Below are positions 53,121 to 62,169 of a stretch of 64,000 nucleotides of DNA, in pieces. The translations under genes were made by a program, and so were the position numbers. Within the stretch, counting starts at the first letter, position 1, and the number at the start of each line of letters is the position of its first letter. This stretch comes from Paenibacillus dauci (GTDB lineage Bacteria > Bacillota > Bacilli > Paenibacillales > Paenibacillaceae): the NCBI RefSeq assembly GCF_000971985.1, contig NZ_LAQQ01000001.1:434001-498000 (forward strand), in the 5' to 3' direction. The notes under the pieces are model-generated. The model was not told the DNA's origin. It worked only from the letters and a program-made list of their open reading frames with translations, and did no database searches.

Positions 53121-53852
53121 TTATAGCAATCTTCGTTCTGCGCTCGTTAACCTTCTTCCATTAATGTCAAAGGAAATCCGGCCTTCCTGCAGGCCAATAA
53201 TGCGGGTAGCATAACGTTCAGCCAGCTCCAGCGGAATAACGGCAATAACTGTCAGCCGTTCACTTGTACACAGCGAGCGAAGCGTCTTGATCACTTCTTC
53301 GCCAGATTTCGGGTCCAGACCGGTAACTGGTTCGTCTGCCAGCACTACCTTGGCTCCATGGGCGAGTGCACGTGCAATGGCTACACGTTGTCGTTCACCG
53401 CCGCTGAGCGTGCCTGCTTTCTGATGCGCTTTATCCAGCAGACCGAGCGTCTCCAGAATATCCATCGCTCCCATATAATCATCAGAACGCACCATACCGG
53501 TGAGCATACGCCAGACAGGTGTCTGCCCCGACTGACCGATCAGCACCGTCTTCAGTGCTGTACGTTCCGGATGAAGCTGTGGGCTCTGCTCCAGAAAAGA
53601 CCACTCTCGGCTAATTTTACGTTTACCGCCGAATCCGGACTTGAGAATATCGGTATCTCCCACTCGAAAGCTTCCTTCCGACCAGGGTTCCCGCATAGCC
53701 AGACATTTTAGCAGTGTACTTTTGCCGCTGCCGCTTGGACCGACAAGTGCAATCATTTCGCCATGCTGAATTTCCAGGCTGATATCATCGAGTACTCTGG
53801 TTCTATCTTCTCCGACTATTTTTGTCAGATGATCTACATGAATCATAGACAT
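53121..53852 (-). CDS. ABC transporter ATPase resembling PhnC
   Basis: A 243-residue ABC ATPase. Walker A is GPSGSGKST, the signature is LSGGERQRVAIARAL, and Walker B is VVLADEPVTGLDPKSG. A Q-loop segment (WSFLEQSPQLHPERTALKTVLIG) of phosphonate-type length follows. No permease or binding-protein gene is beside it; the next gene encodes a lipoprotein. It may serve a distant permease or act with the two-component system as a non-transport ATPase. It opens the five-gene operon. Confidence 0.85.
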   Translation of the reverse strand: MSMIHVDHLTKIVGEDRTRVLDDISLEIQHGEMIALVGPSGSGKSTLLKCLAMREPWSEGSFRVGDTDILKSGFGGKRKISREWSFLEQSPQLHPERTALKTVLIGQSGQTPVWRMLTGMVRSDDYMGAMDILETLGLLDKAHQKAGTLSGGERQRVAIARALAHGAKVVLADEPVTGLDPKSGEEVIKTLRSLCTSERLTVIAVIPLELAERYATRIIGLQEGRISFDINGRRLTSAERRLL

Positions 53853-54032
53853 TGCTGCAACCGCCCTTCTGCGCTATTCATCCCAACGTGATCTGCTGGT
53901 TTCAGATATTGGATTGCTTCGTACTGCTGATACGTAAATGATGCAGTTGCCAGCTATTAGCAACTCTCTTTCGTATTAGCAACATTATTGCTCATATTGT
54001 ATAGTTTAGGGGAAAAAGCGGATAAATGCCAT

Positions 54033-55229
54033 CTACGCTTGGATTTTATTTTGCTTTTCACGGAATACAAACCCCATCGCTGCAAAAAGGATATAACAGC
54101 CGCCAAGTACCCAGAACAGACTGGACGCAGATCCCATCTCAATTCCCTTACCACCTACAGCAGGGCCGACAATACTACCGAAGTTAAAATGAAAGGACGC
54201 CAGCACATTGGCTGCAGGCAAATACATTTTGGGCAGAATGTCTGCTGCATAGGCGAGCCCCAGAGAGAAAAAGGAACCGATCAAACCACCGGCTATAGCG
54301 AACAAGGCCGCCATCATCCAAATATTCGTTCCGACTAGCGGGACCAGTACAAACAATAGTCCACCAATACTTCCGGACAGCATCAATATCTTTTTGCGGC
54401 CGAATCGATCGCTCAGCATACCCAGCGGCAGCTGCAGGACAAGACCTCCTATGCCGATAAAAGGAAGCAGGAAAGCAATCGCATCTGTGGTCAGACCGAT
54501 CCGCAGTCCATAAACCGGGAAATTGCTGTTCATTGCCGCTTCCATATAACCGTACAACAGAGCAGGAATCAATGCATACCAGGCCCACCGGTAACTGCGA
54601 CCAAAACGTCCTTTTTGCGGTTCAGATCCTTCTTCCTTGGCTGGTTTGCCGTCAGGAAGCTTTATCCATACAAGTACAGTGACGATAATAAATACAATTG
54701 TCATGATCAGGAATGGAGCCATCATGCCCCAGTCCAGCAGCCGGATACCGAGCGGACCGATACTGAACCCGATTCCGTAGGACATTCCATAAATGGAAAG
54801 ATTGCGTCCTCTCTTTTCGGCAGGTGCAGCCATCAATACCCATAGTTGTGCCGAATAGTGAATAGCACTGTCTCCAATACCGACCAGCATACGCAGTACA
54901 AACCAAAAGGCGATACTTGGATACAGCGGAAACAGCGGCAGGGTAATGACTACCAGCAGTAATCCGCAGAGCATCAGCTTCTTGAATCCAAGTACACCCA
55001 GCAGACGCTCTGCCGCAAGTGTCATGGCAAAGGAACCAACATACAAGGCAGCGGCATTCAGTCCATTGACAGTGGATGATACACCCATCTTCTCCAGAAA
55101 AATAGCCAGTACCGGCAGCAGCATGCCCTGGCTTAGTCCTGCTGTAATAATTGCAATAATCAGAATCACAAAATGAGATGTCTGGTTCGAATAAATAGAT
55201 GAACGATTGGATGATGTTGTGTCAGACAC
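54033..55229 (-). CDS. Major facilitator superfamily transporter (drug-efflux-like)
   Basis: A 398-residue 12-helix transporter. The motif A-like loop GMLSDRFGRKKI lies between helices 8 and 9. The first helices (GLSQGMLLPVLAIFLEKMGVS) fit DHA1-type drug transporters. The GTG start is chosen from GGAGG seven bases upstream; the frame's ATG ten codons earlier lacks a site. It is divergent from the ArsR-like gene; the 264-base gap between them should hold both promoters, and the regulator could control this transporter. Confidence 0.88.
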   Translation of the reverse strand: MSDTTSSNRSSIYSNQTSHFVILIIAIITAGLSQGMLLPVLAIFLEKMGVSSTVNGLNAAALYVGSFAMTLAAERLLGVLGFKKLMLCGLLLVVITLPLFPLYPSIAFWFVLRMLVGIGDSAIHYSAQLWVLMAAPAEKRGRNLSIYGMSYGIGFSIGPLGIRLLDWGMMAPFLIMTIVFIIVTVLVWIKLPDGKPAKEEGSEPQKGRFGRSYRWAWYALIPALLYGYMEAAMNSNFPVYGLRIGLTTDAIAFLLPFIGIGGLVLQLPLGMLSDRFGRKKILMLSGSIGGLLFVLVPLVGTNIWMMAALFAIAGGLIGSFFSLGLAYAADILPKMYLPAANVLASFHFNFGSIVGPAVGGKGIEMGSASSLFWVLGGCYILFAAMGFVFREKQNKIQA

Positions 55230-55493
55230 GATATTTCCTCCATTTTTATGTATCAGCATTTTACAAAACGCTGTATCTATGCTGTAATTTGGTATAGTAA
55301 ACAGTATGCAACAAACTGCAATTCCTCTTCTGTTTCATATAATATGACGATGTCTGTTCACTCGGACCACCCGAACATTATAGTGGACAATCCGTACACA
55401 GACAAGCCATAATAAGCACAACAGGAAGTTAGGAATCAAGCCTGTTACAGGAATGCATTGATTGATGATTATATTCTGGGAGGTTCTCGTTTC

Positions 55494-56411
55494 ATGAGCT
55501 ATCAAGTGAAAATAGACGTTTCCCCCATTTATGATCTGCTCGGAAGTTTCATGGTCTATGTCACGAAGAAATGGATACGGGATATCGACCTCGGTACCGA
55601 GTGGATTCGGGAAATTGACAATACATTAAGCCATGGAGTACGCCTCGCGATACTGGAAGCTTCCTCCTGGCCGTTCGATGATTATGATGCACTATATGCC
55701 TGGGCCAGCTGCCGGCAGCCCGAACGTTCGGTGGAGTATTTTCTTGAGCACCTTGAGCATACTTCAGAAAGTAACATGTGGGATGAGATTCATCCTATCA
55801 TGCCTTCCTTATCGCTGAATGACAGTATTCGTATTCAGCGGAGCTATGCTCCATTGCTCAAATTGTGGTACGAGCATTATTTCCATCAGATTGAAGGCCA
55901 GATTATGCCGCTTATTACAGAAGACGGTGAAGAAAAGATCGGCCTGCTCGATAAAATGGAACCGGAAGCATTGATCGAATATGCTTCCGGCGGTCTGGTT
56001 GTCTCTCCGATGCCTGGACTGCACACGGTCATTCTGTTCCCGACCGTGCATAACCGGCCGATTAATACGTACTGCTTTTATGATGGTGTTCTGTTGATCC
56101 AGTATCCTGTCGATGTACCGGAAGAAGGCGAGGAAGACCCTCCCAATATGCTTCTGCGCCTGACAAGGGCTCTGTCGGACCCTGAACGTCTTCGTATGCT
56201 ACGTTATATTGGCGGTGAGCCCCGTTCACTGCAGGAGATGGCACATGATCTACTGCAGCCCCAGGAGACACTGATGCATCATCTGATGATGCTGCGTGTA
56301 GCCGGACTGCTGCGTATCCATCTGGGCCGGGAAGATATTGACCGCTTCAGTCTGCGGCAGGATGGAGTATCCGAGCTGCAGTTGTTTTTGGAATCGTATA
56401 TCCGTATTTAA
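55494..56411 (+). CDS. ArsR-type regulator with a long N-terminal domain
   Basis: A 305-residue protein. The C-terminal 90 residues form an ArsR/SmtB-like winged helix (ALSDPERLRMLRYIGGEPRSLQEMAHDLLQPQETLMHHLMMLRVAGLLRI), but the long N-terminal domain of about 215 residues is not in classical ArsR proteins. That domain is helical with a beta end and shows no metal-binding Cys cluster, so metal sensing is unlikely; a ligand or protein partner is more plausible. The ATG has a GGGAGG site. It is divergent from an MFS gene and 12 bases from a HAD hydrolase, so a two-gene operon. Confidence 0.8.
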   Translation: MSYQVKIDVSPIYDLLGSFMVYVTKKWIRDIDLGTEWIREIDNTLSHGVRLAILEASSWPFDDYDALYAWASCRQPERSVEYFLEHLEHTSESNMWDEIHPIMPSLSLNDSIRIQRSYAPLLKLWYEHYFHQIEGQIMPLITEDGEEKIGLLDKMEPEALIEYASGGLVVSPMPGLHTVILFPTVHNRPINTYCFYDGVLLIQYPVDVPEEGEEDPPNMLLRLTRALSDPERLRMLRYIGGEPRSLQEMAHDLLQPQETLMHHLMMLRVAGLLRIHLGREDIDRFSLRQDGVSELQLFLESYIRI

Positions 56412-56423
56412 GGAGTGAACTTC

Positions 56424-57191
56424 ATGAAAGACATTCGGCACCAGCATCTGATCTTCGATATGGATGATACGCTGATTTACTGCAACAAATATTTTAATCT
56501 GATCCTTGATGAATTCATCAGCCTGCTGTCCGGCTGGTTTGCAGACGAAGGGTTGCAAATGCAGGACATTCGCCAAAAGCAGATCGAGATTGATGTAGCT
56601 GGCGTGCACCAAGTGGGGTTTGCCAGCGAACACTTTCCTCGTTCCCTGGTCGAAACCTATCGCCATTTCAGCGAATTGTACAATCGTCCAATCTCCGAAC
56701 CGGAAGAGCATCAGCTGCGCATACTCGGCAGTAGCGTCTACGAAAAAGAAGTTGAAGCTTATCCTGGCATGGTCGAGACACTGGAGATGCTTCAACAGGC
56801 TGGACATACCCTGTATTTGTACACCGGTGGTGAAAATGCTATCCAACAGCGCAAAATCGATCAGATGAAGCTGACATCATATTTTGATTCCCGTATCTTT
56901 ATCCGTCAGCATAAAAATGTCACCGCACTGGAAGAGATCATTACTTCTCATCTGCTGCCTCGTCAGGATACCTGGATGATCGGCAACTCCCTGCGTTCGG
57001 ATGTACAGCCCGCTCTGCAGGCATCACTAAACATGATTTATATCAAGCACGAACTGGAATGGGCTTACGATATCATACAGCTCCAGGCTGGAAGTGAGCA
57101 ATCGTTCCACACCGTATCCAAATTAACAGAGGTACCTGATGTTATTCATCAGAGCCTGCGCATACATGAGAAAAAACGGACTTCGGGATAA
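56424..57191 (+). CDS. HAD-family hydrolase
   Basis: A 255-residue phosphatase-like protein. Motif I is FDMDDTLIY, motif II is LYTGGEN, motif III is a Lys in the RIFIRQHKN region, and motif IV is WMIGNSLRSDVQPA. The cap is helical and about 90 residues long. It is cytoplasmic, and the substrate is unknown. The start follows AAGGAGTG, 12 bases after the ArsR-like stop; an in-frame GTG lies inside that site. The 3' end forms one arm of the terminator. Confidence 0.86.
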   Translation: MKDIRHQHLIFDMDDTLIYCNKYFNLILDEFISLLSGWFADEGLQMQDIRQKQIEIDVAGVHQVGFASEHFPRSLVETYRHFSELYNRPISEPEEHQLRILGSSVYEKEVEAYPGMVETLEMLQQAGHTLYLYTGGENAIQQRKIDQMKLTSYFDSRIFIRQHKNVTALEEIITSHLLPRQDTWMIGNSLRSDVQPALQASLNMIYIKHELEWAYDIIQLQAGSEQSFHTVSKLTEVPDVIHQSLRIHEKKRTSG

Positions 57192-57209
57192 TCCCGGGTC
57201 CGTTTTTTT
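57171..57209 (+). terminator. Intrinsic terminator overlapping the HAD gene end
   Basis: Arms AAAAAACGGAC and GTCCGTTTTTT with an inner CGGGA hairpin. The left arm encodes the last Lys/Arg codons of the HAD gene. Confidence 0.9.
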
Positions 57210-57349
57210 GTGGATCATGCGCATTTATTCGCTAGTCTCATCTATTGACCTGCGCGTTATCCCCTTCACGGTCTCTCTGTCTTATCCTACTTACACGGCT
57301 TCTTTTTGGGCCGCCTGTCCTTCCTTTCCTCACCCAACTATCAGGCAGA

Positions 57350-59674
57350 TCAGGAATGCACTGCTTCAACCATCAGCTTGCCAGTCTCTTTCTCGGCCAG
57401 CTTGATTCTTCCTTTATGCGTTTGATCACCCTTTTTAAAAGACAGCACCTGAGTTTCTCCTTTTTCGAGCAGTGACTTTAACATCGTAACTGAAATGTTT
57501 TTGCCAACATATTCTTTCCAGATGACAAATTTGCAGCCTTGCTTGAAATGGGAACAGCCGTATCCTTTGCGACCTTCGATAATGACACCACCACATCCAC
57601 GGCATGGACAGCTCCCCAGCGCAGCATGTTCCCCAGCGGCTCCCAGCGATACTTTCTTCTCTACAGTCGCAGTTGCTGCAGCTGGAGAAGCTCCCCGGCT
57701 GCTACTGCTGCGTGCTGAACTACTCTTGCTCGGACCTGATGCAGCTTTTGTGCGCGCATGTGATGATGAACTGCCAGCACCGGATTTGCCTTTACCTCTG
57801 GCACGGCTGTTTTCATCGCCAAATGCTCCCGCCGCCGCTGGCAGCTGTGTGCTTACTTTATCAATAACAGACACAGCGAACTTTTTGACACTTTCCAGAA
57901 AGCGATCCGGATCAGCTTCGCCACGGGAAATCTGGTTCAGACGGCGTTCCCACTGCCCCGTCATTTCAGGAGAAGTGAGCAGCTCGACGCCAGCAGAGCG
58001 AATCAGTTCGATCGCAGCACGTCCTTTGAGCGTCAGCTCGATCTTTTTGCCGCTAGCAGTAACATATCCCACCTGCTTTAGACGCTCGATGGTGGCTGCA
58101 CGTGTAGCAGGTGTACCGAGACCCGATTCTTTCATTGCATCCCGAAGCTCTTCGTTCTCGATCTGCTTGCCTGCACTTTCCATTGCTTTGAGCAGTGTAC
58201 CTTCGGTATATGCTTTGGGTGGCTGTGTCGCTTTTTCCTTTACATCTACTTTGCGGCACAGAACAGGCAGCTTGCTGTCTATAATAAAAGGCTCCTGAAC
58301 TTCTTCTTCTTGATCCTCTTCCTTTTCCGAGTTTTTGCGAGCAGAAGATTTGTTGCCGCTTTTGGCTTTATCCTTATCAGGAAGTGTTGCTTTCCAGCCG
58401 AGAAATAATAATTCTTTAACTGCCGTTTTGAACGTCTCCTGCTCTACAACCGTCATGACTGTATGATGCTTGTACTCTGCCGGTGGATAGAACTGGGCAA
58501 GAAAACGACGCACAATCAGATCGTACAGCTGCTGCTCTTCTTTGCTGAGAGTACCCGGCTTTTTAAGAGTCGGCAAAATGGCATGGTGATCTTCCACTTT
58601 GCCGGGGTTACAGACAGCCTTGTTATTGACATGTACCCGTTTGCCATCTGCGCCTCCTGCGAGTTCTTCATAAGGCGTATTCTTGAGCATACCCAACACT
58701 TTATGCATTCCGTCAATATTCTGCTCGGTTACATAGTTGGAATTGGTACGCGGATAAGTAATTACTTTATGACGCTCGTACAGAGCCTGGGCAATGTCCA
58801 GCGTTTTTTTGGCAGAATATCCAAATTTGGCATTGGCATCTCGCTGAAGCAGAGTCAGATCATACAGTTTATACGGATATTCCTTGCTTTCACGAATATC
58901 GTACTTGGTAATTTGTCCTTCTTTGCCTTTCACCTTGTCTGCAATAGCTTCGCCTTTGGCCTTGTCGGTGATACGGTCTCCCTGCCATACCCCTTCATAC
59001 GTTTTATCATGCTGCTTGAAGCTGGCTCTTACTTCATAGAAGGTCTGGGAATCAAAGGCCTCGATTTCCTTTTGCCGATCATAGATCAAGGCCAGTACGG
59101 GAGTCTGTACGCGTCCTACTGATAGAAGATTATTATGCTTGGTTGTAAAGGCACGTGAAGCATTCATTCCGATCAACCAATCTGCTTCACTGCGCGCACG
59201 TGCTGCCCGCGTCAGATTCTCGAATTCACTGCTGTCCCGCAACTGGTCAAAACCTCTGCGTATACTTTCCGGGGTCAGGTCAGAGATCCATAACCGCTTG
59301 ACCGGCTGACGCAGCTTGAGCTGACGCTGGATCAGTGCAAAAATATGCTGCCCCTCCCGCCCGGCATCACACGCGTTAACAATACGGTCACAGCGTTTGG
59401 CCAAATCGCCAATCACCTTGAGCTGATCTTTGGTGCGCGGGTTCGGTACAATTTTGAATTCATCAGGAATAATCGGTAGATCTCTGAAATTCCATTTTTT
59501 ATATTTGGGATCATAAGCATCCGGTTCAGCCAATCCAATCAGATGGCCGATCGCCCAGGTGATAATATACTGTTCCCCTTCGAGATGTGTGCGCTGATTC
59601 CGTGCTTTTGGTTCAATAACAGCCGCAATATTCCGGCCCATATCAGGCTTCTCGGCAATAACTAGAATTTTCAT
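57350..59674 (-). CDS. topB: DNA topoisomerase III
   Basis: A 774-residue type IA topoisomerase. The TOPRIM residues are Glu8 (IAEKPDMG) and Asp103/Glu107 (DAGREG). Catalytic Tyr307 lies in VITYPRTNSNYV. The middle has GLGTPATRAATIERL and the C-terminus carries a Cys-rich zinc-finger-like CPCRGCGG segment with a downstream CSHFKQGC. Residues about 645-700 form a Ser/Ala/Lys-rich linker, unlike the shorter linkers of close relatives. It relaxes and decatenates DNA. The gene is preceded by a 5' leader with its own promoter and terminator-like hairpin. Confidence 0.95.
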   Translation of the reverse strand: MKILVIAEKPDMGRNIAAVIEPKARNQRTHLEGEQYIITWAIGHLIGLAEPDAYDPKYKKWNFRDLPIIPDEFKIVPNPRTKDQLKVIGDLAKRCDRIVNACDAGREGQHIFALIQRQLKLRQPVKRLWISDLTPESIRRGFDQLRDSSEFENLTRAARARSEADWLIGMNASRAFTTKHNNLLSVGRVQTPVLALIYDRQKEIEAFDSQTFYEVRASFKQHDKTYEGVWQGDRITDKAKGEAIADKVKGKEGQITKYDIRESKEYPYKLYDLTLLQRDANAKFGYSAKKTLDIAQALYERHKVITYPRTNSNYVTEQNIDGMHKVLGMLKNTPYEELAGGADGKRVHVNNKAVCNPGKVEDHHAILPTLKKPGTLSKEEQQLYDLIVRRFLAQFYPPAEYKHHTVMTVVEQETFKTAVKELLFLGWKATLPDKDKAKSGNKSSARKNSEKEEDQEEEVQEPFIIDSKLPVLCRKVDVKEKATQPPKAYTEGTLLKAMESAGKQIENEELRDAMKESGLGTPATRAATIERLKQVGYVTASGKKIELTLKGRAAIELIRSAGVELLTSPEMTGQWERRLNQISRGEADPDRFLESVKKFAVSVIDKVSTQLPAAAGAFGDENSRARGKGKSGAGSSSSHARTKAASGPSKSSSARSSSSRGASPAAATATVEKKVSLGAAGEHAALGSCPCRGCGGVIIEGRKGYGCSHFKQGCKFVIWKEYVGKNISVTMLKSLLEKGETQVLSFKKGDQTHKGRIKLAEKETGKLMVEAVHS

Positions 59675-59844
59675 GCTTTCATTCCTTTCCCGGAATGGAC
59701 TACCATAAGGTTGGTTGCATTCTTCGATGTGACTTCCAGAGCTGGATATTGAAGACTCTAATTGCTGTATAGCTATCGATTTACCTCATTGCTTCATTCC
59801 CAGCTTTTCAAACTTTCGATATTCTCATCTATTGGTATTTCGGC

Positions 59845-59934
59845 AAAAAAGGAGCTACACTCTGGAGTGCAGCCCCCTTTCTCACGTACCTATTACTCAC
59901 TTCACATTATAGCATATTGTGTTTTGGAATTCGA
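59845..59934 (-). ncRNA. topB leader attenuator or short RNA
   Basis: On the minus strand an extended -10 promoter (TGC-TATAAT, with TCGAAT as a weak -35 at 17 bases) is followed after about 20-25 transcribed bases by a strong hairpin (GCTGCACTC/GAGTGTAGC) and six Ts. The predicted product is about 50-60 bases, ending some 170 bases before topB. It could be a stand-alone small RNA or an attenuator of topB. I see no leader-peptide or riboswitch motif. Confidence 0.45.
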
Positions 59935-59994
59935 TGAAAGAATCGGCAGCAACAAGGACACTTCTGCACACTTCCATTAATTACATTTGTAGCA

Positions 59995-60034
59995 TGGAAA
60001 AAAGACTACACTGGAGGGTGCAGTCTTTTTTCCA
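59995..60034 (-). terminator. Intrinsic terminator of gltD
   Basis: A 17-bp hairpin (TGGAAAAAAGACT arm) ending in six Ts on the minus strand. The single imperfect pair is G-U only on the minus-strand RNA and A-C on the other, which fixes the direction. It is about 160 bases past the gltD stop. Confidence 0.85.
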
Positions 60035-60120
60035 TACTATTCAACCATATCGCTTATACGTTTATTCGTAATGGTAAGCTTGCATACACAAAACGGTTAT
60101 TGTGCATATAACACACTGCC

Positions 60121-60169
60121 TAACGTCTAACGTCTAACGTCTAACGTCTAACGTCTAACGTCTAACGTC
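60121..60169. repeat. Tandem repeat, unit TAACGTC
   Basis: Seven perfect copies of a 7-base unit, starting 25 bases past the gltD stop and ending before its terminator. The unit is not a multiple of three, so it is not coding. Confidence 0.98.
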
Positions 60170-60194
60170 TGCAATTGTAGAGATCCAATTAGAT

Positions 60195-61682
60195 TTAGAC
60201 AAGTACCGTTGCACCCATCAGATATTTATCCACTTCGCGCGCTGCTTCGCGACCTTCGTTGATCGCCCATACGACCAGACTTTGTCCACGCCGCATATCG
60301 CCAGCTGCAAATACTTTGTCTACATTAGTCGTATATTTACCGTAGCGGGCTTTGACGTTGGTCCAGCGATCCGTTTCCAGACCAAGTTGCTGAGCCAGTG
60401 TCTGTTCCGGTCCGTCAAATCCGATAGCGATCAGCGCAATCTCTGCCGGGAATATACGCTCGGTTCCTGGAATAGGCTGATAGATTTTGCGTCCGGTCTC
60501 ATCGACGATACGCTGAATCTGGATCGTATGCAGTTCTTTCAGATTACCATTTTCATCACCGACAAACTTGGTTGTCATGATAGAGAATTCACGAGGATCA
60601 CTGCCGAAAATAGCTTTCGCTTCTTCCTGCGCATAATCCAGTGTATATACATTCGGGAACTGCGGCCATGGATTCGCGATCGGATCACGTTCCAGTGGAG
60701 CTTTGTCATGCGTACCGAACTGGGTGACACTGCGGCAGCCGTGACGTAGTGAAGTTGCTACACAGTCAGATCCGGTATCTCCGCCACCAATGACGATAAC
60801 ATTTTTATCTGTAGAAGAAATGTAATTACCATCTTCCAGATTGCTGTCCAAGTAACTCTTAATAGTGCCGTTCAAATAATCCATTGCGTAAATAACACCA
60901 TTTAACTGGCTGCCTTCAATATTGAATTCACGCGGTTTGGTTGCACCGCCGCAAAGCACAACTGCGTCATAATCATCTACCAGCTGCTGAGCAGGGATAT
61001 CCTTGCCGATCTCGGTGCTCGTAATAAATTCAATACCTTCTTGTCGAAGAAGATTCACTCGACGCTCTACAATTTGCTTATCCAGCTTCATGCTCGGAAT
61101 ACCATAAGTGAGAAGTCCACCTACACGATCGGAACGTTCATATACCGTTACCGAATGTCCTGCTTTATTCAGCTGCGCAGCACATGCCAGACCTGCCGGA
61201 CCGGAGCCAATAACAGCTACACGACGTCCTGTACGTTTTTCTGGTGGTTCGGGAACAACCCAACCCTCTGCAAAGCCGCGTTCAATAATGGATTCTTCAA
61301 TCGTCTTGATCGTTACCGGCTGACCAATAAGGCCAACTGTACAGGAACCTTCACAAGGAGCCGGGCAGATCCGTCCGGTAAACTCGGGAAAATTATTTGT
61401 CTTGTGGAGGCGCTCCAGCGCTTCTTTCCACAGACCACGGTAGACCAGATTGTTCCACTCGGGAATCAAGTTATGAACAGGGCAGCCAAAGGTGGACCCT
61501 GCCATATTCATACCTGTATGACAGTACGGTGTTCCGCAGTCCATACATCGTGCACCCTGCGTACGCAGTTCGTCTTCAGACATATGCTTATGGAATTCTT
61601 CCCAGTCTTTTACGCGTTCAAGCGGATCGCGATCCGCGGGAATTTGTCTTTTGTATTCCATAAATCCAGTAGGTGTAGACAT
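60195..61682 (-). CDS. gltD: Glutamate synthase small subunit GltD
   Basis: A 495-residue NADPH-dependent FeS/flavoprotein. The N-terminal [19 protein letters not shown] and [10 protein letters not shown] motifs carry the cluster ligands. Two nucleotide-binding folds follow: [22 protein letters not shown] and [13 protein letters not shown]. The enzyme passes electrons from NADPH to the large subunit GltB in glutamate synthesis. The chosen ATG follows GGGGGA; the frame's upstream ATG is less supported. gltB is not in this window on either side, so the operon is split or the gene stands alone. Confidence 0.95.
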   Translation of the reverse strand: MSTPTGFMEYKRQIPADRDPLERVKDWEEFHKHMSEDELRTQGARCMDCGTPYCHTGMNMAGSTFGCPVHNLIPEWNNLVYRGLWKEALERLHKTNNFPEFTGRICPAPCEGSCTVGLIGQPVTIKTIEESIIERGFAEGWVVPEPPEKRTGRRVAVIGSGPAGLACAAQLNKAGHSVTVYERSDRVGGLLTYGIPSMKLDKQIVERRVNLLRQEGIEFITSTEIGKDIPAQQLVDDYDAVVLCGGATKPREFNIEGSQLNGVIYAMDYLNGTIKSYLDSNLEDGNYISSTDKNVIVIGGGDTGSDCVATSLRHGCRSVTQFGTHDKAPLERDPIANPWPQFPNVYTLDYAQEEAKAIFGSDPREFSIMTTKFVGDENGNLKELHTIQIQRIVDETGRKIYQPIPGTERIFPAEIALIAIGFDGPEQTLAQQLGLETDRWTNVKARYGKYTTNVDKVFAAGDMRRGQSLVVWAINEGREAAREVDKYLMGATVLV

Positions 61683-62169
61683 ATTAACAGTTCCCCCATC
61701 CGTTCTATACGATGCCGAGTTTCTTTCGATCACCAGCTTGCCGTAAGTTTATTTTCAAGAGTAGCATTGAGACAATTGAATCACAAATGGATTAAGCGCA
61801 TGATTATTTGTACTTTTTACATAGAGATTACACCGTGGTGAAACATCTTGCAATAACTTTTCTGTTACTTTCACTTTTTCTATATACATTTTGCATAAGC
61901 AATATTCAATATGGCGTACATTAACAACAGATTGTAGCTATGTTTATTTGACTTTTATTATTCATTATTCATAAACTTTATATTTGGTTTTAGGATTGCT
62001 AGTGCTTTGAACATTTACCTATACAGATAGAGAGTGAGCTATTATAAACTTTTTGTTATATTTATGCATTTTAACGTATGACATAAGCATATTACAGGCT
62101 CTCTTACCTATACTATATGACAAACCCTTTTACAGGATTATATATCCTCTATACTGCTGTCACCCCAAA
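61683..62169 (-). promoter_or_regulatory. Long intergenic region upstream of gltD
   Basis: It holds a candidate gltD promoter (TTGTGA-17-TACTCT with an extended TGC) about 75 bases before the ATG. The rest is AT-rich with no open frame and no clear terminator for folA. A small TATA-type inverted repeat GGATTATATATCC lies near its right end. Confidence 0.4.

Noticed and set aside
53121-53852. ATPase considered as a phosphonate importer
   Set aside because: No permease or binding protein for phosphonates is present, so only similarity to PhnC is claimed.
54033-56411. MFS and ArsR-like pair considered as an arsenic resistance system
   Set aside because: The regulator lacks the metal-binding Cys pattern and no arsB or arsC gene is present.
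57495-58298. Open frame of 267 codons antisense to topB
   Set aside because: It follows from the low-complexity Ser/Ala/Lys linker of topB and lacks a start site.
61041-61841. Open frame of 266 codons antisense to gltD
   Set aside because: It is a shadow of the conserved gltD reading frame, with no own start signal or family features.
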